NCBI GenBank assembly: GCA_964457585.1
Contig: CAYWFU010000056.1
Coordinates: forward strand, 1 to 19,622
Direction: 5' to 3'
Length of the DNA stretch: 19,622 nucleotides
Origin: CAYWFU01 sp964457585
Lineage (GTDB): Bacteria; JACRDZ01
Positions 1 to 7,332 of this stretch are shown piece by piece. The translations under genes and the position numbers were made by a program. The notes beneath the pieces were generated by a model. It searched no databases and had not been told where the DNA came from. It was given only the letters and a program-made list of their open reading frames with translations. The first letter of the stretch is position 1; every line of letters starts with the position of its first letter.

Positions 1-118
1 CTGTTATTATATAGTATTATCGGCTTTCATAGCTACTTTTTAATATCGTTTTTTTAAAAAATTCCAAAATTGATTTGACCCAGTCTGTCTGCCGCAGGGT
101 TCTTCATTTAATTTAACC

Positions 119-1294
119 TTATGGTGCTGTTGGCCATGGAGCAGCAAGGTTTACTGTACTAATACCAGTTATTAGAATACCTGTAGATAAAGATCCGATA
201 TCTAAAGTATATTTATATAAAACATTGTTATTGCGAATAGCAAACACTTCATTTTGATCCTGTGGATTAAATTCTACACCTACACCTACACCAGAAACAC
301 CCAACGGTCCTACATTTGTAGCAAGTCCAGGAGAGACTTTAACAGAATACCAGTTTGCTTCAAAGCGATAAGCTCCAAAAACAAATTTTGTTGGATTTAA
401 CACAGTTGTATTAGAAGTATTCAGGTTATGTTCAGTTTTAATTCCAGTTGTCAAATTAGTAATTCTCAATCTCAAATTTGTTGGGCTCCAATATGCAACT
501 AAATTATATTTACCAGGAGTAATAACTGTTCCTGCTGCAAGAATAGAATTAACAGTCGTACCATTAATTATCTTTCTCACACCCTGAGTATAACCGCTTG
601 ATCCATATGTATTGTCTGTGACGATAAAAGTATAGTAATTATTATCATCCTGTTTTAATCTTAAGTACATTCGGCTTTGTCCTTCACCATTTGTTTTAAT
701 TTCAAAATCAATTGTTGCCTGTCCGGATGAAGGAATGGGCATATCTTTCTCTGCATTAATATTAGCTGGTATCCAGCAGCATAAGTTCCCATTATAGATA
801 CCATCCATAAAAACATAACCAGAATTATTTCCAGTACTAACATAGGCATATCCTGTTCCTGGCCAATAATCAGGATTTTCGTTTCTAACCCAGGTATAAT
901 TACCTGTAGTGTTAGTTGAGAAATCATCAAAAAAAACAGGTGTTAATGTTTTACTAACTTTAAAAAGCATATCAAGATTATTTCCTGAAAGACCATAAAG
1001 TTCATTTGCATTAAATTCGACTCCCATACCATTGTGGTCTATATCTATACCCAAGGAACCAATTACTGTTACAGCACTCGTTGTCGTATTTATTGAGAGC
1101 AACTCATCTGTTACTCCATATGAGCCATAAAGATTCCCTATACTATCAAAAGCAAGACCACCTACAAATAAATATGGTGTTGGACTACCGATTTTAGTTA
1201 TTTGACCTGTTGCAGTATCAACTTTATAGAGCTGTCCAATCCCCTGATCCCAACCATAGAGATCATCATTTTTATTGATAGCTAATATAATATA
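119..1294 (-). CDS. 5'-truncated surface-type beta-propeller protein with an inserted concanavalin-like domain
   Basis: The frame is open from just after a TAG at 1295-1297 to the TAA at 119-121. The first conventional start is a TTG at 1102, but the frame upstream still encodes the same repeat type (LYKVDTATGQITKIG, then GGLAFDSIGNLYG), so the true N-terminus is missing. The repeats resemble beta-propeller blades: LYKVDTATGQ, LLSINTTTSAV, LFKV and LYKYTLDIGSLS, each with a preceding G(V)EFN or LAF-type strand. A segment of about 190 residues beginning FFDDFSTNTTGNYTW and ending near ANWYSVKVSPG interrupts the blades and looks like a concanavalin/LamG-type jelly roll; this is judged by pattern only. 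The segment is threonine- and asparagine-rich, as secreted proteins often are, but no signal peptide remains. A role in surface binding is inference. It may be a pseudogene or an assembly-truncated gene. Confidence 0.5.
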   Translation of the reverse strand, partial: YIILAINKNDDLYGWDQGIGQLYKVDTATGQITKIGSPTPYLFVGGLAFDSIGNLYGSYGVTDELLSINTTTSAVTVIGSLGIDIDHNGMGVEFNANELYGLSGNNLDMLFKVSKTLTPVFFDDFSTNTTGNYTWVRNENPDYWPGTGYAYVSTGNNSGYVFMDGIYNGNLCCWIPANINAEKDMPIPSSGQATIDFEIKTNGEGQSRMYLRLKQDDNNYYTFIVTDNTYGSSGYTQGVRKIINGTTVNSILAAGTVITPGKYNLVAYWSPTNLRLRITNLTTGIKTEHNLNTSNTTVLNPTKFVFGAYRFEANWYSVKVSPGLATNVGPLGVSGVGVGVEFNPQDQNEVFAIRNNNVLYKYTLDIGSLSTGILITGISTVNLAAPWPTAP

Positions 1295-1375
1295 CTATGT
1301 TTCGATTATTTGCAATAAGAACTTAAATAATTTCTGGTTAAATTTTTACTTGACTTAATAAAAACTTGTAACTAT

Positions 1376-1490
1376 TACTACAGCGCTATAGTGAGGTAGT
1401 GCGACAGAGCGACAGCCTGCAGTATGAGATGACTAGAACCGACAATAGACACAGGCTAACTTACATAAAACTGTCGTACTATCGCATTGT
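1376..1490. mobile_element. MITE family A, copy 1 (right end decayed)
   Basis: This 115-bp segment matches 4795-4909 with only about five visible substitutions, in the same orientation. It starts TACTACAGCGCTATAG and runs to ATCGCATTGTA, where similarity to the other copy stops. The right terminal inverted repeat (GCGCTGTAGTA in copy 2) is absent, so this copy is truncated or degraded. It lies between the carbamoyltransferase stop and the start-less propeller gene. No coding capacity is seen. The rest of the 1297-1506 spacer shows no gene. Confidence 0.75.
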
Positions 1491-1506
1491 AATTGAATTA
1501 AACATT

Positions 1507-3234
1507 TCAAACAACGTCACCTATTGTTTCCTTATACAATAAATATTTCCCAAGAAAAATCGCATCAAGATCTGTTGTGAAAAAAAGATGTATTGCTTCT
1601 TCTGGAGTATTAACGATTGGTTCAGAAAAAGTATTCAAAGAAGTATTTAAAACAATAGGTATGCCTGTTAAATTCTCAAACTCACTTATAAGAATATAAA
1701 AAGATTTGCTAATATCAGATTCTACCACCTGTACTCGTGCAGTTCCATCGATATGAATAACATTTTTAATTCTATTTTTATATTCAGGATTTACTTTTGC
1801 ACAAAATGACATGTAAGGGGAATAAGGCGTATCCTTAAAAAATAAATTATATTTTTCTTTTAATATTGCAGGAGCATATGGCCTGAATTCAGCTCGTTTT
1901 TTTATTCCCTGATCCAATCTTTTTTTAACATTATCGCCATTGGGATGAGCTAAAATACTTCTGTTCCCAAGAGCTCTGGGCCCAAATTCCATGCGTTCTT
2001 GAAACCATCCAATAATTTTATTTTGAGCTAATAATTCAGCAGCTTTTTTTTCTTTATTTTCACAGGAAATAAATTTGATTTTCACATTTTTAAGTATTTT
2101 TTCTATTTTCACATCCTTATATGATGCTCCTAAAAAAACTTTTTCCCTATATGTTTGACGCAGTAATCCAAGAATATTATGTTTTAGATAAAGAGCTGAA
2201 CCCAGAGAGTTGCCATCATCGCCGGGATAAGGCGGGACAAAGATGTTTTTAAAAGGTGTATTTTTTTGCATAATACCATTCATTGCGCAATTAAGAGCTA
2301 CTCCGCCGGCTAGACATAAATTTTTTTCACCTGATAATTCGTATAACTCATGAGCTAATTGACAGGCAATATCTTCAATGATTTTTTGCAGGCTGCATGC
2401 TATATTTTTGTGATGCTCATTTATAGGCTCATCAGGAAGTCTAACAGCTCCAAATTTATTAATGAACTTGCTGGAAATACGAAATTGGCGTTCCATAAAA
2501 TATGAAAAAAATGTAAGGTCTATTTCCAATTCTTTTTTAGAATCAAATTTTACTATTTTTTTTAGTTCAGAGTAATATATCGGCTTACCCCATGCGGCTA
2601 AGCCCATTACCTTACCTTCATCACCATTAGGAGTAAAGCCCAGATATTGAGTGAATGCGGCATAAATTGAGCCTAGAGAATGAGGGAAATAAAATCTTTT
2701 AACAGGTTTTATCCGGTTATTTTGTCCTATGGCAAAAAGAATGGATGTTTCTTCTCCATATCCATCCATTGTTAAAATTGCTGCATTTTTAAATTCCGAA
2801 ATATAAAAAGATGCTGCAGCATGAGAAAGATGATGATCAAGATAATAAATTTTTATTGGTTTATTACTATTTTCTAACATAAATTCCTGCATTACATAAG
2901 CAACTTTTGAATTTATATTTTGTTGTTTTTTTAGTTCTTTTAATAAATGAAAAGGAATATGAATTAATAGCTCAGCATAATTTCTATAATTTGTTCCAGT
3001 TAAAGTATTGAGATGCTCAATATTGATGCCGGGGTTCCATGATATTGCAATTGCGTCAATATCAGTTAATTTTTTACCTTTTGATTCAAGACAGGAATGT
3101 ATGCTTTGCAAAGGAAAAGTACGGGCATGTTTAATACGATTAAATCTTTCTTCAGAAGATGCAAAAATAATATTTTTATCATCAATAAGACATGCTGAAG
3201 CATCTATTGACGGATTAATACCTAAAATGTACAT
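1507..3234 (-). CDS. NodU/CmcH-type carbamoyltransferase
   Basis: A full-length member (575 aa) of the family that moves a carbamoyl group from carbamoyl phosphate, through a carbamoyl-adenylate, to a hydroxyl on a sugar, antibiotic or Nod factor. The Kae1-like N-terminal half opens with MYILGINPSIDAS and carries the metal-binding HHLSH (H134, H138), MDGYGEE at 156-162, NGDEGKVMGLA near 203-213 and LAGGVALNC at 308-316. The C-terminal half has RMEFGPRALGNRSILAHP (414-431) and REF/RPYAPA near 448-455, typical of the carbamoyl-transfer domain. I place the start at the ATG at 3234, not the in-frame ATG at 3249, because AAAGGGG sits 6 nt upstream and MYILGI is the usual family N-terminus. No sugar or polyketide genes are nearby, so the substrate is unknown. 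It lies between two copies of MITE family A, which makes acquisition possible. Confidence 0.93.
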   Translation of the reverse strand: MYILGINPSIDASACLIDDKNIIFASSEERFNRIKHARTFPLQSIHSCLESKGKKLTDIDAIAISWNPGINIEHLNTLTGTNYRNYAELLIHIPFHLLKELKKQQNINSKVAYVMQEFMLENSNKPIKIYYLDHHLSHAAASFYISEFKNAAILTMDGYGEETSILFAIGQNNRIKPVKRFYFPHSLGSIYAAFTQYLGFTPNGDEGKVMGLAAWGKPIYYSELKKIVKFDSKKELEIDLTFFSYFMERQFRISSKFINKFGAVRLPDEPINEHHKNIACSLQKIIEDIACQLAHELYELSGEKNLCLAGGVALNCAMNGIMQKNTPFKNIFVPPYPGDDGNSLGSALYLKHNILGLLRQTYREKVFLGASYKDVKIEKILKNVKIKFISCENKEKKAAELLAQNKIIGWFQERMEFGPRALGNRSILAHPNGDNVKKRLDQGIKKRAEFRPYAPAILKEKYNLFFKDTPYSPYMSFCAKVNPEYKNRIKNVIHIDGTARVQVVESDISKSFYILISEFENLTGIPIVLNTSLNTFSEPIVNTPEEAIHLFFTTDLDAIFLGKYLLYKETIGDVV

Positions 3235-3245
3235 AATAACCCCTT

Positions 3246-3769
3246 TCATCTGTTTTTATTGCGAGGGTATGATAACCACTGGGAGCTAGCTATAGCAGAA
3301 TAATCCGTACCAATCAGAGTTGGTGTATTTTTGTCAGATGTAGTCCCATCACCTAACTGGCCATTACCATTATCTCCCCAGGCATAAAGCGAACCATCTG
3401 TTTTTATTGCTAGGGTATAAAAACCACCAGCAGCTATAGTAGAATAACCTGTACCAATCAGAGTTGGTGTATTTTTGTTACCTGTAGTCCCATCCCCTAA
3501 CTGGCCATAATTATTCCTTCCCCAAGTATAAAGCGAATTATCTGTTTTTAATGCTATGGTATGAAACCCACCAGCAGCTATAGCAGAATAACCTGTGCCA
3601 ATCAGAGTTGGTGTTTTTTTGTTACCTGTAGTCCCATCCCCTGACTGTCCATAATTATTCCTTCCCCAAGTATAAAGCGAACCATCTGTTTTTATTGCTA
3701 TGGTATGAAACCCACCAGCAGCTATAGCAGAATAATCCGTACCAATCAGAGTTGGTGTATTTTTGTCAG
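3246..3769 (-). CDS. RCC1-type repeat protein, 3' part (partial at the N gap)
   Basis: This frame encodes tandem RCC1-type repeats. Each 48-residue unit contains TPTLIGTxYSAIAAGGFHT, an IALKTDxSLYTWG strand and NNYGQLGDGTT, as in bacterial regulator-of-chromosome-condensation propellers on the cell surface. Three complete units and two partial ones are visible. It enters from the N gap and is very probably the C-terminal part of the Ig-domain lipoprotein on the other side, since the gap length is arbitrary and the frames need not match. The last unit is broken: AGCTAGCT at 3284-3291 looks like a 4-bp duplication. It shifts the frame, giving IASSQWLSYPRNKNR and a TGA, while the +1 frame still reads GYHTLAIKTD. 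Even repaired, the frame would stop inside the carbamoyltransferase start, so the propeller is cut short. Confidence 0.75.
3309..3740 (-). repeat. Three 144-bp tandem coding repeats (RCC1 blades)
   Basis: Three head-to-tail units of exactly 144 bp (3309-3452, 3453-3596, 3597-3740) differ at only a few positions. Each encodes one RCC1-like blade. Such near-identity explains why the assembly breaks at the adjacent N run, and the true unit number is probably higher than shown. Confidence 0.9.
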
Positions 3770-3869
3770 NNNNNNNNNNNNNNNNNNNNNNNNNNNNNNN
3801 NNNNNNNNNNNNNNNNNNNNNNNNNNNNNNNNNNNNNNNNNNNNNNNNNNNNNNNNNNNNNNNNNNNNN
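3770..3869. other. Assembly gap of 100 N
   Basis: Exactly 100 unknown bases, the conventional placeholder for a scaffold gap of unknown size. It lies between the Ig-domain part and the RCC1 part of what is probably one gene. Reading frames across it are not meaningful. Confidence 0.98.
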
Positions 3870-4746
3870 CTGTTGTAATAGTAGATACATCCATATTCTC
3901 ACTGAATGTTGCTGTAATTATAGTATTCACAGCAACATCAGAAGCATTATTTGCAGGATTTGTGGATAATACTGTCGGTGGCGCTTGCCCTGTAGTAAAA
4001 CTCCAAGTAAAAATATTTGCCATAGCATTTCCAGCACTGTCTTTAATATCTGTTGTAATTATTGCAGTATATTGTGTTGAATAAGCAAGAGTGCTGGATG
4101 GTATAAAAGTTGCTGTTGTATCGGTATATGTTACAGTACCACTAATATTGTTTTCACCAGTTGTTACTGTAAAAGTGGCTGTTGTAATAGTAGATACATT
4201 CATATTCTCACTGAATGTTGCTGTAATTGCAGTATTCACAGCAATATCGGAAGCGCTATTTGCAGGATTTGTGGATGATACTGTCGGTGGTGTAGTGTCC
4301 AACGCTTGCTCTGTAGTAAAACTCCAAGTAAAAGTATTTGTTATAGCATTTCCAGCACTGTCTTTAATATCTGTAGTAATTGTTGCTATATATTGCGTTG
4401 AATAAGCTAATTCACTTGCCGGTGTAAAAGTTGCTGTTGTGCCGTTATATATAACTGTACCTGTTACTGGTGACTGGCTACTGGTGATAAGGAAACTTGC
4501 TGTTGTAATAGTTGATACATCCATATTTTCACTGAACGTAGCTATAATTGCAGTATTCACAGCAACATCAGAAGAGTTATTTTCAGGATTTGTGGATGAT
4601 ACTGTCGGTGGTGTAGTATCAAGAGTTGAACCTGTTGAGGACTTATTCCTGTTTTTTCCGCCTCCGCCACAGGATAAAGCAAATAAAAATAAAAGTATCA
4701 AACATACAATAAAAAAGAATTTTCTACATTTTAATAACATATTCAT
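3870..4746 (-). CDS. Lipoprotein with bacterial Ig-like (Big_5) domains, 5' part (partial at the N gap)
   Basis: The start is taken as the ATG at 4746 (MNMLLKCRKFFF), with a weak AAGAAG 5 nt upstream. The same frame is open up to 4974, but that extension runs through a MITE and reads as nonsense. Residues 1-25 are a basic then hydrophobic signal peptide ending FALSC, with Cys26 followed by GGGG, as in lipidated proteins exported by Sec and processed by signal peptidase II. Two complete Ig-like units of about 100 residues follow, each PPTVSSTNPxN..SDVAVNT, ATFSENM(D/N)VSTITT, then TGTV.Y..TTATFTP, LAYSTQYxATITT and GNAxxNxFTWSFTT. A third is cut by the N gap. The pattern fits the Big_5 family (PF13205). 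The protein probably continues into the RCC1 repeats beyond the gap, giving a surface-anchored adhesin-like architecture. Its function is unknown. Confidence 0.85.
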
Positions 4747-4794
4747 ACTTTCTTCTTGGTTTTTGAATTGGGCTGCCTTCAGCAGTAACTTTAG

Positions 4795-4921
4795 TACTAC
4801 AGCGCTATAGTGAGGTAGTGCGACAGAGCGACAGCCTACAGTATGAGATGACCAGAACCGACAATAGACATAGGCTAACTTACATAAAACTGTCGTACTA
4901 TCGTACTGTAGCGCTGTAGTA
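4795..4921. mobile_element. MITE family A, copy 2 (complete, 127 bp, TTAG duplication)
   Basis: A complete palindromic element. The left end TACTACAGCGCTATAGTG and the right end, read in reverse complement, TACTACAGCGCTACAGTA form imperfect inverted repeats of about 32 bp. TTAG occurs directly on both sides (4791-4794 and 4922-4925), consistent with a 4-bp target-site duplication. It has no coding capacity. It sits 48 bp upstream of the lipoprotein start, so it could affect that gene's transcription. The rest of the 4747-5036 spacer shows no gene. Confidence 0.82.
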
Positions 4922-5036
4922 TTAGGTACAATTGTACAAAACGCAAAGGCACAAAGTTTGTGAAAGAAAACCAAAAAACTTTATACTTCTATGTGCTTCA
5001 TAATTCATATACTTCAAGCTAAAAAATGTGTCAACT

Positions 5037-6440
5037 TCAATTATTAACAACCTTTTTTCTTTTTGAGGATGTTGAAATATTTAATTCTTCCCTGTATTTA
5101 GTAACTGTGCGGCGTGCGATATTTAGGCTATCATTTTTTAGAAGCTCAACTATTTTTTGATCAGACAAAGGTTTTTCCTTATTTTCATTATCAATTATTG
5201 TTTTAATTTTATCTTTTATTCTTGCAACAGAAATATCCTCACCATAAGCGTTTTCCATCCCGCGCACGAAAAAATATTTAAGTTCAAATATTCCTATTGG
5301 TGTTTGAGCATATTTATTTGTTGTTACGCGGCTGATTGTGGATTCATGCATATTTACCTGCGATGCAATATCGGAAAGAGCCATTGGTTTTAAAAATAGT
5401 ATTCCATTATCAAGAAAATCTTTTTGATATTCAACAATTTTTGTTGCAACCTCAAATAATGTTGATTTACGCTGGTCAATACTATGCAGCAGCCAGGAAG
5501 CTGATGATAATTTCTGCTTAAGATATTTTTTCACTTCAGGATCTTTCGATTTCTGTAAAAGTTTTTTGTAAGCATAATTTATTCTAAGTTTAGGTAAATA
5601 ATCATTATTTATTTTCACTATATATTTATCATCTTCTTTCTCAATTGTAACGTCAGGGATTATTTGTTTATTGTTTTCAGTTGAATATTGACGTCCAGGA
5701 TATGGTTCCAATGAACTGATTATTTCAAAATATTTTTGCACTGCTTCAATATTAACTCCCAGTGCATCTGATATTTCCTGAAAACGGCGATGTCCAATAT
5801 CCTCAAGATGAAGTTCTATGACTTTATGTAAAATTTTATCCATTGGGTATAATTCTCTTGCCTGTATCAGCAGGCACTCTGCCATATTTCTCGCTCCAAT
5901 ACCTATTGGATCAAATTTTTGAATTATTTTTAATACTTTTTCAACATTCTGTTCGGAAATATTCAAAGTTTGAGCTAATTCATTAATATCTCCAATAAAA
6001 TAACCCCTTTTATCCAGATTGCCAATAATCAATTCTCCAACCTTAAATTCATGATAAGGAAGCTTATTAGTTCCAAGCTGCCAGAGAAGATGTTCAGAAA
6101 GAGATTGTTTATGCACTGTAAAATCTTCATAATTGATATCTTCCTTTGTTTCTTTTCCGCTATATTTATAATTATAATCATCTTCTAAATAATCCTTCCA
6201 GGCTAATTCATCAGAATCATTTTTTTGTTTTTCAGTTTTTAAATGATTTTCTTCGATTTCTTCCAGAGAAATATTTTGAGGAAGATCATCAATTTCCTCA
6301 AGTAAAGGATTTACAACAATCTCCTGTTCAATTTTTTGTACCAGTTCCAGATTAGAAAGCATCAGCAAATCAATTGCCTGACGCAGCATTTGATTCATTA
6401 CTAATCTGGTTTCTAAATTTTGTTTTAAATATTGCTGCAT
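5037..6440 (-). CDS. rpoN: RNA polymerase sigma-54 factor RpoN
   Basis: A full-length sigma-54 (467 aa), which directs RNA polymerase to -24/-12 promoters and needs an ATP-driven enhancer-binding activator. Region I is the N-terminal Leu/Gln-rich stretch (QQYLKQNLETRLVMNQMLRQ, then LLMLSNLELVQKIEQE). An acidic region II follows (residues about 55-95, rich in E, D and K). The core-binding domain includes KFDPIGIGARNMAECL and the helix-turn-helix is MALSDIASQVNMHESTISRV. The C-terminal RpoN box is ARRTVTKYRE, near residues 442-451. The ATG at 6440 is preceded by AGAAAGG about 6 nt away. It follows lptB on the same strand after 76 bp, a common pairing in Gram-negative bacteria. No sigma-54 activator lies in the window. 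Confidence 0.97.
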   Translation of the reverse strand: MQQYLKQNLETRLVMNQMLRQAIDLLMLSNLELVQKIEQEIVVNPLLEEIDDLPQNISLEEIEENHLKTEKQKNDSDELAWKDYLEDDYNYKYSGKETKEDINYEDFTVHKQSLSEHLLWQLGTNKLPYHEFKVGELIIGNLDKRGYFIGDINELAQTLNISEQNVEKVLKIIQKFDPIGIGARNMAECLLIQARELYPMDKILHKVIELHLEDIGHRRFQEISDALGVNIEAVQKYFEIISSLEPYPGRQYSTENNKQIIPDVTIEKEDDKYIVKINNDYLPKLRINYAYKKLLQKSKDPEVKKYLKQKLSSASWLLHSIDQRKSTLFEVATKIVEYQKDFLDNGILFLKPMALSDIASQVNMHESTISRVTTNKYAQTPIGIFELKYFFVRGMENAYGEDISVARIKDKIKTIIDNENKEKPLSDQKIVELLKNDSLNIARRTVTKYREELNISTSSKRKKVVNN

Positions 6441-6484
6441 AAAAAACCTTTCTAAAACAATAGTTCCTGGAGCGGAATTGATTT

Positions 6485-6512
6485 AGCTGATTGCTGATAG
6501 CTGAACGCTTAC
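6485..6512. repeat. Four degenerate 7-bp repeats
   Basis: AGCTGAT, TGCTGAT, AGCTGAA and CGCTTAC follow one another between lptB and rpoN. The 7-bp period and the GCTGA/TTGAGC-like content recall the heptamer arrays at 11415, 16896 and 18263. Here there is no inverted partner. Confidence 0.5.
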
Positions 6513-6516
6513 TTTT

Positions 6517-7266
6517 CTATAAACTAAAATTTTCTCCAAGATATATTTTTTTAACTTGAGCGTTGCCGGCGACTTCAGTTGCTGTACCGGATGCTAAAAT
6601 TTCACCGTTATTAATAATATAAGAACGGTCTGTTATTTTCAATGTCTCACGGACATTATGATCTGTTATTAATATCCCGATTCCTCTTTTTTTTAAATGA
6701 GAAATAATTTCCTGAATATCAAGTATGGCAATAGGATCAATTCCTGCAAAAGGTTCATCAAGAAGAATAAATAACGGGTCTAAAGATAAAGTACGTGCAA
6801 TTTCAACTCTGCGTCTTTCTCCTCCTGACAGCATAAAACCTTTGCTTTTAGCAAGTCTGGTAATATTAAATTCCTCTAATAAATTACTTATTTTTGCTTT
6901 GCGTTCCTTATAATTAAGTTTTGTATATTCAAGCACTATCATAATATTATCTTCAACAGACAATTTACGAAAAATTGATGACTCCTGAGGTAAATAACTT
7001 AAACCCAGTTTAGCACGTTTGTACATTGGGATTTTAAGTATATTTATGTTATCAATTTTTATTTCCCCCTGCTCAGGCTTGATCAATCCGACAATAGTAT
7101 GAAATGTAGTTGTCTTCCCTGCTCCATTCGGGCCTAAAAGACCAATGACCTCACCCTGTTTTAAAAAAAAACTAATATTATTTACAACACGCCGTTTACT
7201 AAAAGACTTAACGATATTTTTAACTTCTAAAGTTTTTATATCATTTCCATTACCTTTTATATTCAT
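6517..7266 (-). CDS. lptB: LPS export ABC transporter ATPase LptB
   Basis: The ATPase of the LptBFG(C) machine that extracts lipopolysaccharide from the inner membrane and pushes it toward the outer membrane. In the 249-aa product the Walker A is GPNGAGKT (45-52), the Q-loop is YLPQESSIFR (Q94), the signature is LSGGE (146-150), the Walker B is ILLDEP (167-172) and the switch histidine lies in TDHNVRETL (H203). The last motif and SIFRKLSVEDN are characteristic of LptB rather than of amino-acid transporters. The start at 7266 (MNIKGNG) is chosen because AAAGAGG lies 4 nt upstream; the longer frame begins only with a TTG at 7323 and has no ribosome site. rpoN follows. No lptA, lptC, lptF or lptG is present in the window. 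Its presence implies an outer membrane with LPS. Confidence 0.94.
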   Translation of the reverse strand: MNIKGNGNDIKTLEVKNIVKSFSKRRVVNNISFFLKQGEVIGLLGPNGAGKTTTFHTIVGLIKPEQGEIKIDNINILKIPMYKRAKLGLSYLPQESSIFRKLSVEDNIMIVLEYTKLNYKERKAKISNLLEEFNITRLAKSKGFMLSGGERRRVEIARTLSLDPLFILLDEPFAGIDPIAILDIQEIISHLKKRGIGILITDHNVRETLKITDRSYIINNGEILASGTATEVAGNAQVKKIYLGENFSL

Positions 7267-7332
7267 TAATACCTCTTTATTCATATATGTACTAATATTC
7301 TCACGATGATTAACGATTGTCAAGATGTGCTA

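Noticed and set aside
3008..3289. Plus-strand frame opposite the carbamoyltransferase N-terminus
   Set aside because: It lies antisense to a strongly supported gene with conserved motifs.
3309..3740. Satellite or CRISPR-like DNA repeat
   Set aside because: The 144-bp period is a multiple of three and encodes RCC1 blades in one open frame.
4091..4810. Plus-strand open frames opposite the Ig-like domains
   Set aside because: They mirror the repeated minus-strand codons and have no ribosome site or recognisable product.
4747..4974. N-terminal extension of the Ig-domain lipoprotein frame
   Set aside because: The extension reads through MITE copy 2 and would bury the signal peptide; the ATG at 4746 gives a normal lipoprotein N-terminus.
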